A stretch of 64,000 nt of DNA, taken from assembly GCF_018613315.1 (NCBI RefSeq), contig NZ_JAGGQL010000015.1:1-64000 (forward strand), written 5' to 3'. Of the stretch, positions 1 to 9,050 are shown one piece after another. Numbering within the stretch: the stretch's first letter is position 1; each line of letters begins with the position of its first letter. A program made the translations under genes and the position numbers. This DNA comes from Bacillus sp. ISL-37. GTDB lineage: Bacteria; Bacillota; Bacilli; Bacillales; Cytobacillaceae. The notes under the pieces are model-generated. The model saw nothing but the letters and a program-made list of their open reading frames with translations. It was not told where the DNA came from and did not search any database.

Positions 1-88
1 AGGAGATAGACCTTTCAGAAGCACTCAAAACATTGGGATTCTTCTCAAGCTCTTTAATTTGGAATTCGTTATAAATATTCTTACTCAT
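1..88 (-). CDS. Transposase OrfA N-terminus (IS3 family), cut by window edge
   Basis: The minus strand reads MSKNIYNEFQIKELEKNPNV and continues LSASERSIS to the window edge. This matches my memory of the N-terminus of helix-turn-helix OrfA proteins of Bacillaceae IS3-group elements. The ATG at 88 is preceded by a GGAGGATT ribosome site (92-99). OrfA binds the element's ends and, through a programmed frameshift with OrfB, makes the transposase. Only 29 codons are visible, so intactness cannot be judged. Confidence 0.6.
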   Translation of the reverse strand, partial: MSKNIYNEFQIKELEKNPNVLSASERSIS

Positions 89-186
89 GATAATCCTCCG
101 CCCATATTCATTAAATCTATTGAAACACAAAAAACCCCAGATAGGGGCACTTTTTTACCAGTGTCCGCTATCCGGGGTATAGTTCA
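1..186 (-). mobile_element. End of an IS3-family (IS150-like) insertion sequence
   Basis: Only the promoter-proximal end of the element is inside the window. On the minus strand it would begin with TGAACTATACCCCGGATAGC (reading from 186), an IS150-type TG...CCCC terminus, and run through an imperfect inverted repeat (136-180) into the transposase OrfA start at 88. The boundary at 186 is inferred from the TG/CA terminus; the other end and any target duplication lie outside. It abuts the 3' end of the SNF2 gene, leaving 23 bp between element and stop codon. Confidence 0.6.
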
Positions 187-209
187 TGTCCAAGGTACTG
201 GTCCCATTT

Positions 210-3035
210 TTACGACAAAAACACCAAATCATGCAATTCATCAGTTGACAGCTCGGTAATCCAGCTGTCGCTCTGGATGATCTGGTCGTTCAGCGACTGC
301 TTCTTCTCGAGCATGGCATCGATTTTTTCCTCTAGCGTTCCGGTGCTGATCAGCTTGTGTACATGCACGAAGCGGCTTTGCCCGATACGGTATGCACGAT
401 CGGTTGCCTGGTTCTCGACGGCTGGATTCCACCAGCGGTCGTAGTGGACAACATGGTTTGCCGCGGTCAGGTTGAGCCCTGTTCCGCCGGCCTTCAATGA
501 CAGCAGGAACACAGGGAACTCTCGGTTCTGGAATTTCGTGATCAGCTCATCACGCTTCGTCTTCGGAAGACTGCCGTTCAAGAACGGAACATCAATGCCG
601 AATTTCTTTTTCAGAGCGGACTGAATCATCTCGCCCATGCCGATATACTGGGTGAAAATGATGCAGCTTTCTTCCTGTTCGAGCACAGCGCTCACCAGTT
701 CGACCATCTTCTCCATCTTGGAAGAACGGTCGACAAGCTGCTTTGGGTTTTCCTCTTTCAAATACAATGCAGGATGGTTGCACAGCTGCTTCAGTCTGCT
801 CAATAGCTGCAGGATCAGCCCCTTGCGCTCAAAACTCGATAAGGTTTCAATCTGCGCGAAGGTATCCTTGACGAGCTGCTCGTATAATGAAGCCTGCTCG
901 GCTGACAGCGGGCAATATTCCTTCTGCTCAACCTTATCAGGCAGGTTCAATGCGACATCCTCGTCTTTTTTAGTCCTTCTCAGCAGGAATGGCTTGATCA
1001 GCGACTGAAGGTGGGTGATTTTTTCCTTCTTGTCTTCTTTTTCAATTGGCAGGATGAACTGCTTCTGAAATTGTCCGGCGCTGCCAAGATAGCCGCGGTT
1101 CGTAAAGTCGAAAATCGACCACAGCTCAGACAGGCGGTTTTCCATCGGCGTTCCTGTCAGGGCAATATGATGCTTGCCCTTCAGTTTCCTCACCGCACGT
1201 GACTGCTTCGTATCGGCATTCTTAATATTTTGCGCCTCATCAATTGCAACGCTGCTCCATTCAATGCTTTCAAGTTCATCGAAATCGAGGTGCGTCAGGC
1301 CATAAGATGTCAGTACAATATCAGATCCATTAGCTTCTTCGGTAAAAGAGCTGCCTTTCAGGCGGTTCGGTCCGTAATGCAGATGGACTCGCAATTCTGG
1401 AGCAAATCGCTCGATTTCTTTTTGCCAGTTTCCGAGAACGGAAGTAGGGCAGATGATCAACGACGGGTGGTCATCGTTTTCCTGCTCTTTTACCGCCAAA
1501 ATATAAGAGATCAGCTGAATCGTTTTCCCGAGACCCATGTCATCAGCAAGCAGTGCACCAAATCCATATTTCCGTAAAAACAGCAGCCAGTTCATGCCGA
1601 GCTTCTGATACGGACGCAGTTCACCATGCAAGCCAGCTGGAACCGGTAAGTCCGGGATTTCCTTCGTTTCCGACAGCTGCTTCATCATCTGCTTCCAGTG
1701 ACGATTCAGCTCAATCTGGATTTTCGCGAAAGCCCGAGGATCATCAAGTCCCTCTCCGTCTTCTTCTTCATCGGAAAGCTCCTGCTGAAGCAGGTCACGG
1801 ATATGCAAGCCTTCCTTATCAGCCTTCTTCATCAAATCCTGGATCTGACGAATGAATCCATGGTCAAGCTTAATCCAGCGGCCCTTCAGATACACAAGCC
1901 GGCGCTTCTCATTCACCAGGCGCTGAAAATCATCCTCGCTAAGGTCAACACCGTTCATGGAAAAACGCCAGTCATAATCGAGCATTGCATTCAAACCGAC
2001 AAACGAGCGGCGGTAGCCGGTCTGTCCCTTCAAGCGTGCCTTTACCTTTAAGTTCGCATTCTTGATCGCTTCCCACCAAGAAGGGAGAAGAATCTCGATG
2101 CCTAGCGCAATCAGTGTTTCACTCGCTTCGGTTAAAAACATCCACGCTTCATCCTCGGTAAGGGTAGACTTTAGACGGCCATCTTCCTCAATCCATGGAA
2201 AAATCGTAGCCAATCGCTTTTCTTCATCCTCAATCTTATCGCTGAAAAAGTCCCAGCCAGCAGGATAGCTTTCATAGTCACGGGCTTCAATTAGCATTGG
2301 TTCATCCTTGCCACGCAAAAATAACCCCAGCTTCCAGTCACCGAGATCATCGATTGGCTCCTCGAGTCGCATCCCAATCGAAAATGGTGCCGAATTTTCT
2401 TTGAGGCCAATCCACTCAAGCCATCGGTCTTCATCAAAGTAAGCGGCCAGCTGTGATGCGGATAGCTGCTTATTTCGCAATACATCAAGCTTGTCGCCAA
2501 GAAGATACTTCATCGTCTCATTTTCATGGAAATAGGACTCCAGAGAATGATGGAAAAGGTCGGCCACAAAATCCCTTACAGCCAGCTTCTCATCATTGAC
2601 CTTCAGAGTTTCCTCCCAAAATGGCTCATGGAACTCATCAAGCACACTCTCAGGAAGCTTCCAGCGGAAATCCTCGCCATCAAGCTGGGTAAAATCAGGA
2701 TGCCACTCCTTCGCGAGGATCGCATCATAAATCGCATGGGCAGTCGACAGGCAGATATCGCCAAGGTCATCCCATTCCCACTCAACAAGCCGGTTGAAGC
2801 TCTCCTCGCCAAACAGCGTCACAAGCTGCCAGGCACTTAACGTTACACCCTCAGAAGGACCCCATTTGTCCGAATCCAGCATCGTCCCATAATAACTTTC
2901 CTTATGGCGGAAAAAGAGCAGCTTCTTCCATTCAGAGGTCTTCAAGTCAAACCCATCAAAATCCTCCGCACTCAAAAAATACCGCCCGCCCGCAACCGGC
3001 ATCACATCTATATGAATCTGCTTAATCTCCAGCAT
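210..3035 (-). CDS. ywqA: SNF2-family DEAD/DEAH-box helicase (YwqA-like)
   Basis: A 941-residue cytoplasmic ATPase of the Swi2/Snf2 family. The N-terminal half is the acidic, tryptophan-rich bacterial SNF2-associated region. The helicase core begins near residue 480 with PYQKLGMNWL, followed by Walker A DDMGLGKTIQ (about 500), the DEAQ box (about 598), LTGTPMENRLSELWSIFDF, and the C-terminal helicase motifs GGTGLNLTAANHVVHYDRWWNP and ATDRAYRIGQ. I chose the ATG at 3035 over the GTG at 3044 because AAAGGAGG sits 8 nt upstream. It follows the SWIM protein, the same pairing as B. subtilis ywqB-ywqA. Its cellular role (nucleic-acid remodelling or repair) is inferred. The insertion sequence starts just beyond its stop but the core is intact. 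Confidence 0.93.
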   Translation of the reverse strand: MLEIKQIHIDVMPVAGGRYFLSAEDFDGFDLKTSEWKKLLFFRHKESYYGTMLDSDKWGPSEGVTLSAWQLVTLFGEESFNRLVEWEWDDLGDICLSTAHAIYDAILAKEWHPDFTQLDGEDFRWKLPESVLDEFHEPFWEETLKVNDEKLAVRDFVADLFHHSLESYFHENETMKYLLGDKLDVLRNKQLSASQLAAYFDEDRWLEWIGLKENSAPFSIGMRLEEPIDDLGDWKLGLFLRGKDEPMLIEARDYESYPAGWDFFSDKIEDEEKRLATIFPWIEEDGRLKSTLTEDEAWMFLTEASETLIALGIEILLPSWWEAIKNANLKVKARLKGQTGYRRSFVGLNAMLDYDWRFSMNGVDLSEDDFQRLVNEKRRLVYLKGRWIKLDHGFIRQIQDLMKKADKEGLHIRDLLQQELSDEEEDGEGLDDPRAFAKIQIELNRHWKQMMKQLSETKEIPDLPVPAGLHGELRPYQKLGMNWLLFLRKYGFGALLADDMGLGKTIQLISYILAVKEQENDDHPSLIICPTSVLGNWQKEIERFAPELRVHLHYGPNRLKGSSFTEEANGSDIVLTSYGLTHLDFDELESIEWSSVAIDEAQNIKNADTKQSRAVRKLKGKHHIALTGTPMENRLSELWSIFDFTNRGYLGSAGQFQKQFILPIEKEDKKEKITHLQSLIKPFLLRRTKKDEDVALNLPDKVEQKEYCPLSAEQASLYEQLVKDTFAQIETLSSFERKGLILQLLSRLKQLCNHPALYLKEENPKQLVDRSSKMEKMVELVSAVLEQEESCIIFTQYIGMGEMIQSALKKKFGIDVPFLNGSLPKTKRDELITKFQNREFPVFLLSLKAGGTGLNLTAANHVVHYDRWWNPAVENQATDRAYRIGQSRFVHVHKLISTGTLEEKIDAMLEKKQSLNDQIIQSDSWITELSTDELHDLVFLS

Positions 3036-3079
3036 CAAAAGCACCTCCTTTAATTGGGAAGTTTGTTTGAAGGAGCAGG

Positions 3080-3137
3080 GGGACGTACCCTGCGCTTCCT
3101 TCGTTTCGCTAAACTAAAGGAGCAAAAGGTACGTCCC
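3080..3137. repeat. Inverted repeat GGGACGTACC / GGTACGTCCC
   Basis: A perfect 10-bp inverted repeat (3080-3089 and 3128-3137) around a 38-nt loop fills the gap between ywqB and ywqA and touches the ywqB stop codon. It lacks a T-tract, so it is more likely an intercistronic processing or attenuation hairpin than a classic terminator. Confidence 0.5.
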
Positions 3138-4771
3138 TATGCTTCCTCCACCTCAATCAACTTGCTCCGTGTACACTCTTCATGAAATGCCCGCAGTCGT
3201 TTCGTCCGCACAAGCAGTTTCCCGAAAAACTCTTCCCACTCTGGTACGCGCTTCATTTTTTTATAAACCGTGCGCAGTTTTTTCAGCAAGCGTGCGGCCT
3301 GCTTGTAGCTGCTGCGGTTTTTCATCTCAATTAAATCGCCGACCATCTGGTGATACAGCGGAATCAAGACTTCAGGAGCTTCTTTCTGTAAAACTTTAAT
3401 CCGCTCGCTTGAAATCGAATTATATTCAAAGCCAAAGTAGGACTGCAATTCGCCCCATTGTTCGAACTGGCCTTTTTCAAACAAAGAATCTTCATATTCG
3501 TAAAAGCTGTATGGCATCGCCTGTGCCAGTGCCCGGTCGTACAGCTCGCCGCGGCCAATCTCACGCGTATACGTACCAACCAGCTTCAACGCATAACGCG
3601 TGAATTTTTTACAAGCATAATAATCACCCAGGAGCTTCAAGTAATTCCGCAGCTGCTGGACGAGGTATTCAATGAATGGTCCCATCCTGTTCCACTCGCG
3701 CTGTACGCGAAAGCCGTCAAGCCAATAAAACATATATGGAAGGGAACTCACAGGGAGAGCAATAAATCGCTTCAATGCTTCTCCGTCCTGCTTCGCTAAA
3801 ACTAGCTGGTGAATCAAAGCGACTTCTTCAATCTGATCCCGCTTGTCATCGGCAAACGCTTCGAGTCGTGTCCGCTCGGCATCACGCCAGCTCCCATTTT
3901 TAAAAAGTTTTTCCCATAACAGTCGATACAAATCAATCCGGTCATAGCCAACAGATGCATCGGGCATCGTCAATCCAATCGTTTCATCTTTTAGCCGTTC
4001 CAAAAAAGTATCAAACGAAAACGGCATTGTCCCATAAGCAAGCCGTTCGATGTACTCCTCGGCATCATTGAACAGGTCCTCAAACAGCGGCCGGTAATAC
4101 CGGTCCATTGTCGGCTCATCATCGTGTCCGAGTTCATGGGCCAATTCAGTAAGCAGATTAAAGGAATGTACCGATGCTGCGATCAGATAGAGGTTTTTCC
4201 AAACGGCCTCCAGCGGAGCAGAAACCTCAACCCGTCGAACATAGGAACGGAACAATCCGGGCACAACATAAGCCCTCGGTTCTCCCTGGCCCTCGACGAT
4301 TTCCTCGAAGCTCTCACGGAAAGAGGCGGCCCAGCTATCGTAATCATGTCCCGCCCGGGTATCCTTCTTAACCAGATCCTTCGCCCGCTGCAAGCCCCAT
4401 TTTTCAGCATTCATCTGCTCCTTCGCAGGCTTGCGCCAGGCTTCGACCCAGTCGGAAACACTGGCCACATCACTATAAGCCTGAAAAAACGCAGCTAGAC
4501 GATGGCGGCAGAAGGAATTAGCAGGGCAAGTGCAGCTGCTCTCTTCGGGATCTGATACATTTATGTACACACGAACCGGTGTCACGTCCTGGACCGTCGC
4601 CCAGATTGACTTCACCATATATTTCAGATGGTGGACTGTCCCCTGGCGATAAAGCATCAGCCCTTTCTGCACAAGGCGCGCGTCCTCCTCGACCTCGGAT
4701 CTTAGCATCGTATTCAGTTTTGCCCCAGCTTCTTTAAAAATCGGTGCCTGGTGATCGTGTATGACAGCCAC
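3137..4771 (-). CDS. ywqB: SWIM zinc-finger protein (YwqB-like)
   Basis: A 544-residue protein with a SWIM zinc-binding motif CxCx5CxH formed by Cys80, Cys82, Cys88 and His90 (CTCPANSFCRH). The rest is a long alpha-helical region without recognised motifs. SWIM domains are predicted DNA- or protein-binding modules and in bacteria often sit next to SNF2 helicases. The GTG start at 4771 has GGAGGA 8-9 nt upstream. It is the upstream partner of the SNF2 helicase gene in a probable two-gene operon, so a joint role in DNA metabolism is the natural inference. Confidence 0.9.
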   Translation of the reverse strand: MAVIHDHQAPIFKEAGAKLNTMLRSEVEEDARLVQKGLMLYRQGTVHHLKYMVKSIWATVQDVTPVRVYINVSDPEESSCTCPANSFCRHRLAAFFQAYSDVASVSDWVEAWRKPAKEQMNAEKWGLQRAKDLVKKDTRAGHDYDSWAASFRESFEEIVEGQGEPRAYVVPGLFRSYVRRVEVSAPLEAVWKNLYLIAASVHSFNLLTELAHELGHDDEPTMDRYYRPLFEDLFNDAEEYIERLAYGTMPFSFDTFLERLKDETIGLTMPDASVGYDRIDLYRLLWEKLFKNGSWRDAERTRLEAFADDKRDQIEEVALIHQLVLAKQDGEALKRFIALPVSSLPYMFYWLDGFRVQREWNRMGPFIEYLVQQLRNYLKLLGDYYACKKFTRYALKLVGTYTREIGRGELYDRALAQAMPYSFYEYEDSLFEKGQFEQWGELQSYFGFEYNSISSERIKVLQKEAPEVLIPLYHQMVGDLIEMKNRSSYKQAARLLKKLRTVYKKMKRVPEWEEFFGKLLVRTKRLRAFHEECTRSKLIEVEEA

Positions 4772-5077
4772 AGCGATTCCTCCGTTCCCAAAACATCAAT
4801 CGATCCTTTTTTACAAACATGTCAAAATTCGACAAGTTGGTCATACAAGTTTTGTTAAAATTACATATAAATTCGAAGCGAAAAAAACATATTCTTCTAT
4901 TATACCCAAAAAAGATTCATTCGAGGAGAGGGGATATGTGTTTTCAGAAGCTGAAAAAACAAAATGACAAGAACGACCAGTGAATGAGTGGACAAAATTC
5001 GCGATATTAATTTAATAATTGAACCTTTTCATATAAAATAAAGGGAGAATAAGACTTAACCATCTGGGGGACAAACG
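4772..5077. other. Divergent intergenic region
   Basis: AT-rich spacer between the minus-strand ywqB and the plus-strand yknW-like gene; it must contain both promoters. No convincing coding sequence or hairpin seen; the 68-codon open frame beginning at 4761 lacks a ribosome site and coding character. Confidence 0.5.
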
Positions 5078-5740
5078 ATGAATAACCGAGTAGAAGTGCT
5101 TCGCGGCCTGTTTAATTATCCATACTATACATATAAATTGAAGGATGCCGAGCATGTGCCGGGAGTCGGGAAAAATGCCACGCTACTAATCTTACTGAGC
5201 GGGCTGGTATTTGGGCTAAGTGCCTATTTCGGAATCGGCTCTGAATACCTTTCAAAAAAGCTGACATCGGTATCCAGGGAAGAATATGAGATGCACAAAC
5301 TACTCTTCATGGCAGGCCAAACTATTCTTGGTCTCGTTTTCGGTGCCATAATGATTTTCCTACCGGCATTATTTTTCTGGACGCTGTCAGATCTTGAACT
5401 AAGAAAACTGCTGACAATCCAATTTTTTGTTCTGCCAATCTTTCTTTTTGAAAAATTAATCTGGATCCCGCTCGCACTTTCGATCGGACTGACTCAAGTT
5501 TCGTCACCGTTCGCGCTAGGCACGATTGCACAATACCTAACCGGAAATGATTTCATTATCTATTTCTTTGCGACTATTTCAATGTTTAAGGTATGGGTTA
5601 TTTTCATAGAGTACAAATATTTGAAAATGCTGACGGAAAAAAATCCAAAAGTCGTCATGCTGATGGTTGTTGGATTCAACCTTATCATCTGGCTATTTTC
5701 AGCACTCATCTCATTCATTCAATTCGATAAGATTTTATAA
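5078..5740 (+). CDS. Yip1-family membrane protein (YknW-like)
   Basis: A 220-residue polytopic membrane protein with about five hydrophobic segments (roughly residues 35-55, 85-115, 122-145, 160-175, 195-218) and the early pattern NYPYYTYKLKDAEHVPG typical of bacterial Yip1-type proteins. In B. subtilis YknW belongs to the YknWXYZ efflux complex that protects against the SDP toxin. A GGGGGA site precedes the ATG. The next gene starts 14 nt downstream and encodes a YknX-like adaptor, which supports the assignment. The ABC subunits YknY and YknZ are not present here. Confidence 0.75.
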   Translation: MNNRVEVLRGLFNYPYYTYKLKDAEHVPGVGKNATLLILLSGLVFGLSAYFGIGSEYLSKKLTSVSREEYEMHKLLFMAGQTILGLVFGAIMIFLPALFFWTLSDLELRKLLTIQFFVLPIFLFEKLIWIPLALSIGLTQVSSPFALGTIAQYLTGNDFIIYFFATISMFKVWVIFIEYKYLKMLTEKNPKVVMLMVVGFNLIIWLFSALISFIQFDKIL

Positions 5741-5754
5741 GGGAGGTGCACCAC

Positions 5755-6990
5755 TTGAAAAAAAAGACAGCGATTCTACTATCCGCCGGCGTTATTTTTG
5801 TTTCCGGAAATCTATATTTGGCTTTGAAGGAAGACAGCAAGGCGCTGCGCTCCTCCTATATCAATAAATGGACTGCCGTCGGTAAGGACAACCTGACCGA
5901 GACGCTTCATGCATCCGGGGTTGTCACGCCTGAGGAGGAGCATCAGGTGTACTATAATGCAGAGGATGGGGACTTCAAGGGCTTCCTGGTAAAAGAAGGC
6001 GATAAAATTGACAGTGGAACACCACTGTACGAATATTCATCAAATAATATCGATGAAGACCTGGCAAGGCTTAAGGCAGAAAAAAGCCAGCTCGTCACAG
6101 AAGCGAATTTGATTGAAGACCAGATCAAGCAGCTGACCTATCTTCAAAGTGTCTCTGCTTCTACATCCGCGGCAAGTACTCCTGTTTTTGGTGATGGATC
6201 CGGCAGCAGTAATGATTCCAATGACCTGATGAACATCTCGATTGAAAAAGAAATCTATGACAAGCAGCGAGAAAAAGGCCGTGTAGAAGCCGAGATTGAG
6301 AAATATGAGGATTTGATAGATTCATACGAGGGCAGCGATGAATTTGGCAAGAACAGTGAAGTCTCAGGTACAATAAAACAGATTAGCTACGAGTTGAAAA
6401 ATCCAATCATCACGATCATTTCTGAAAAACCTAAGGTGGAAGGGAATTTCAGTGAGCGAGATTTGAAGGCTGTTGGGGAAGGTATGGAAGTATATGTACA
6501 GTCTGATCTTTTCAAGGGGAGGGTTGCTGGGACATTGGCCAAGATTGCCGACTACCCGGAAACAGAACCTTCTGTAAAAAAAGAGAGCTACTATCCATTC
6601 GAAATCACACTTAGTGAAGAAACCGAAGAACAGATCCTAAAGGGAGCGCATGTCGAAGTCAGTGTCATCACCTCACAGGTGCTAAACGCTGCCACGGTAC
6701 CGGAAAGATCCGTCGAAAAAGGCAAGAAAAATAGCTATGTTTTCGTCATCAATCATAAAGGTTTGGTCGAAAAACGTAAGATCACTAAAGGCCTAGAGTT
6801 GGGCGGCAAAACTGAAGTGAAAAAGGGTGTCAAACCAGGCGAACTCATCGTCAAACACACAAAAAACGTTCAGCAAATAAATAGCCCATTCTTCAGCAAA
6901 TTGAATCCTGATAAATTGGCAAAAAAAACTTTCAAAGAAGAAGGGAAGCGCAACATATTCAAACAAATAATGGTCGGTTTCTTCAGATGA
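5755..6990 (+). CDS. HlyD/RND-type membrane-fusion adaptor (YknX-like)
   Basis: A 411-residue adaptor with a short N-terminal anchor (about residues 5-22), a first lipoyl/barrel half-motif around GVVTPEEEHQVYYNAEDGDF, a coiled-coil hairpin (about 100-200), the second lipoyl half and a C-terminal beta-barrel domain (PERSVEKGKKNSYVFVINHK). Such proteins couple a cytoplasmic-membrane transporter to the cell exterior. The TTG start at 5755 is chosen because GGGAGG (5741-5746) lies 8 nt upstream; the GTG at 5746 overlaps that site. The last ~45 residues are basic. A terminator follows, with no ATPase or permease gene in between. Confidence 0.82.
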   Translation: MKKKTAILLSAGVIFVSGNLYLALKEDSKALRSSYINKWTAVGKDNLTETLHASGVVTPEEEHQVYYNAEDGDFKGFLVKEGDKIDSGTPLYEYSSNNIDEDLARLKAEKSQLVTEANLIEDQIKQLTYLQSVSASTSAASTPVFGDGSGSSNDSNDLMNISIEKEIYDKQREKGRVEAEIEKYEDLIDSYEGSDEFGKNSEVSGTIKQISYELKNPIITIISEKPKVEGNFSERDLKAVGEGMEVYVQSDLFKGRVAGTLAKIADYPETEPSVKKESYYPFEITLSEETEEQILKGAHVEVSVITSQVLNAATVPERSVEKGKKNSYVFVINHKGLVEKRKITKGLELGGKTEVKKGVKPGELIVKHTKNVQQINSPFFSKLNPDKLAKKTFKEEGKRNIFKQIMVGFFR

Positions 6991-6992
6991 TT

Positions 6993-7008
6993 TGACAGGT
7001 GCCTGTCA
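6993..7008. repeat. Short palindrome TGACAGG-TG-CCTGTCA
   Basis: A 7+7 bp inverted repeat straight after the adaptor stop codon. The sequence TGCCTGTCAC recurs at 7111-7120, beyond the terminator. The two copies suggest a dispersed intergenic element, but two instances are not proof. Confidence 0.4.
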
Positions 7009-7070
7009 CCGTCCATCATTTTCACAGAAACTATATATATGTAAAAAATGAAGAGAAATATAGAAAATCA

Positions 7071-7099
7071 GAGGAACGTTTTCAGAACGTTCCTTTTTT
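7071..7099 (+). terminator. Intrinsic terminator after the yknWX-like pair
   Basis: AGGAACGTT and AACGTTCCT form a 9-bp stem with a 5-nt loop, followed by a run of T (7095-7099). Confidence 0.85.
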
Positions 7100-7857
7100 A
7101 GTTGGACGAGTGCCTGTCACGATGTGTATGTTTTTTTGACGTAGCCGTCAGGAATATATGGCGGAGCCATGAGTTCGTCTCTATGTTTCCATGATTTCAG
7201 CTGCTGGTATTTCCCTTGGGTTCACCGTAGGGAGGGCTTTAATAACTAAGAATACAGATCGAACATGATGGCAGCAGCATACAAAAAAAATTATGGAAAC
7301 TAAAATGTTTAGTGTTTATGTTCCTAACCAAGTGGTAAAACAAAACAGGCACTAGTATCACTTGCATGGATAACTAATTATTAAAACTAGGTAAATTCCT
7401 ATATAGGTTATCCCGCAATGGTTATTCCACTCCGTATGGCAGTCCTAATATTAACCGATTGCTCAGCCGGAGCAAAAAGGGCTTTTCAATTGTGATGTGG
7501 CACGCACTGTAAGTAACTGCTGCACATAAATTAAGTCAAAGGATAATTTATTCAATTTCTTTAATTCAACAACTCGTTTAACTAAGTATATAAAGTAGAC
7601 CTGTTTTTTAACAGTATATGTATCTGCTGATGAGTTTCAGGGACGACGGAAGTCAATATAGGAGATGTGAAGCCACTTTTTCTTCCTCAATTCAAAACTT
7701 GTAAATTGTATACATTGGAATTAATAGGGATATAAAGGTGACCAATTTTTCACATAGTATACGAGGACTAGTACGTTTTTTCTGGAAATCTATTTACAAA
7801 TGTCTGCGATTTTAATAGAATATTGTCATTGCAGACAGAAAACAGGAGGATCATGCA
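7100..7857. other. Gene-poor region of about 760 bp
   Basis: No intact gene recognised. Short coding-looking fragments occur on the plus strand, for example around 7195-7265 (reading ISAAGISLGFTVGRALI) and 7395-7510 (two overlapping frames open to stops near 7494 and 7513). They have no ribosome sites and no family I can name, so they may be gene remnants or chance. AT-rich compared with the flanking carbon-metabolism genes. Confidence 0.4.
7793..7821 (+). promoter_or_regulatory. Sigma-A promoter of the 51-residue ORF
   Basis: TTTACA (7793-7798), a 17-bp spacer and TAGAAT (7816-7821), 37 bp before the GTG start. Confidence 0.55.
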
Positions 7858-8013
7858 GTGAGACCATCTGAGATAAAAACAACGGAAATAAATCAAGAAC
7901 TCTTTTTTGACGTCATTAGAAAGACCTATGAAAAAGGGAAAAACACTGATGAGCTTACAATACAGAAACTTATGGAAGATTTAATCATAGATTTAAAGAC
8001 ATGCACAGAATAA
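7858..8013 (+). CDS. Small 51-residue protein of unknown function
   Basis: GTG start at 7858 with a strong AGGAGGA site (7844-7850) 7 nt upstream. It encodes a 51-residue acidic/amphipathic helix-rich protein beginning MRPSEIKTTEINQELFFDVI and ending LKTCTE. The ATG at 7853 in another frame stops at once, so GTG is the only sensible start. It has its own sigma-A promoter and its own terminator, so it is a complete monocistronic unit. No family recognised; size and composition would suit a small regulatory or antagonist protein, but that is a guess. Confidence 0.7.
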   Translation: MRPSEIKTTEINQELFFDVIRKTYEKGKNTDELTIQKLMEDLIIDLKTCTE

Positions 8014-8051
8014 AAAACTGGCTTCCTCTAGATGAGGCTGCCAGTTTTTTT
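8013..8051 (+). terminator. Intrinsic terminator of the small ORF
   Basis: AAAAACTGGC and GCCAGTTTTT pair around a second short stem; a T-run follows. The A-rich left arm would let it work in both directions. Confidence 0.88.
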
Positions 8052-8145
8052 GTTTCGAAATATCTATTAAAATACTTCTCCGTCATATTGTTTAGAAAGC
8101 TTCGTATATTTATATCAAGAGGAAAGTGAAAAGGGGGTAAACAAT

Positions 8146-9021
8146 TTGAAAAAGGTACGGAAAGCAATCATTCCTGCTGCTGGATTGGGAACACGCTTCC
8201 TCCCGGCAACAAAGGCGATGCCAAAAGAAATGCTGCCAATAGTGGATAAGCCGGCAATCCAGTATATTGTTGAAGAAGCGGTAGCGTCGGGTATTGAAGA
8301 GATAATGATTGTAACAGGAAAAGGAAAACGTGCCATAGAGGATCATTTTGATTTCTCCCCTGAGCTTGAACGGAATCTAGAGAGTAAAGGGAAGTTTGCC
8401 CTCCTTGAGCAGGTACGCTATTCTACCAATCTTGCTGATATACATTATATTCGACAAAAAGAGCCAAAAGGCCTGGGGCATGCAATTTGGTGTGCACGAA
8501 ATTTTATTGGGGATGAGCCATTTGCTGTATTGTTGGGCGATGATATCGTTCAGAGTGAAATACCTTGCTTAAAGCAGCTGATAGACCAATATGAAAAAAT
8601 CCTTTCATCGGTAATTGGAGTAAAATCTGTTCCTTCCAAAGAAACCTACAAATATGGCGTCATAGAACCGTCGATTCAGGAAGGCCGTCGCTATAAGGTC
8701 GAGAGGCTCGTTGAAAAACCTGAGCCAGGAACTGCTCCATCAAATCTTGCCATAATGGGAAGATATATACTTACACCAGAAATATTTATGTTTCTTAAAG
8801 ATATGGAGCCTGGAGCAGGAGGCGAAATACAACTTACGGATGCTATACAAAAACTTAATGATATCCAGAGAGTTTTTGCCTACGAATTTGAGGGGAACCG
8901 GTATGATATAGGTGATAAATTGGGCTTTATCAAAACAACTATTGAATTTGCTTTACAGGATGAAACATTACGTGATGAAATAGTGAGCTATTTAGACTTA
9001 ATCTTGCATCAAGAACGTTAA
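8146..9021 (+). CDS. galU: UTP--glucose-1-phosphate uridylyltransferase
   Basis: A 291-residue nucleotidyltransferase that makes UDP-glucose from UTP and glucose-1-phosphate in the cytoplasm. The N-terminal signature [20 protein letters not shown] (residues 5-24) is diagnostic, with [25 protein letters not shown] and LVEKPEPG following in order. Length is normal for Bacillus GalU/GtaB. The TTG start at 8146 is set by AAGGGGG 9 nt upstream. UDP-glucose feeds teichoic-acid glycosylation and, through GalE/GalT, galactose metabolism; the gal genes lie 30 kb away in this window. Confidence 0.96.
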   Translation: MKKVRKAIIPAAGLGTRFLPATKAMPKEMLPIVDKPAIQYIVEEAVASGIEEIMIVTGKGKRAIEDHFDFSPELERNLESKGKFALLEQVRYSTNLADIHYIRQKEPKGLGHAIWCARNFIGDEPFAVLLGDDIVQSEIPCLKQLIDQYEKILSSVIGVKSVPSKETYKYGVIEPSIQEGRRYKVERLVEKPEPGTAPSNLAIMGRYILTPEIFMFLKDMEPGAGGEIQLTDAIQKLNDIQRVFAYEFEGNRYDIGDKLGFIKTTIEFALQDETLRDEIVSYLDLILHQER

Positions 9022-9050
9022 AAAATATAATGAATAATCAAAAAACTATA

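Noticed and set aside
59-259. Plus-strand 66-codon frame at the left edge
   Set aside because: It runs antisense across the insertion-sequence end and the ywqA 3' end, without a ribosome site.
1553-2051. Plus-strand frames inside ywqA (and similar antisense frames throughout)
   Set aside because: Shadows of the real coding strand; no ribosome sites, low-complexity peptides.
7620-7665. Hammerhead-like CTGATGA core
   Set aside because: The required GAAA strand and flanking stems are missing (GGAAGTC instead).
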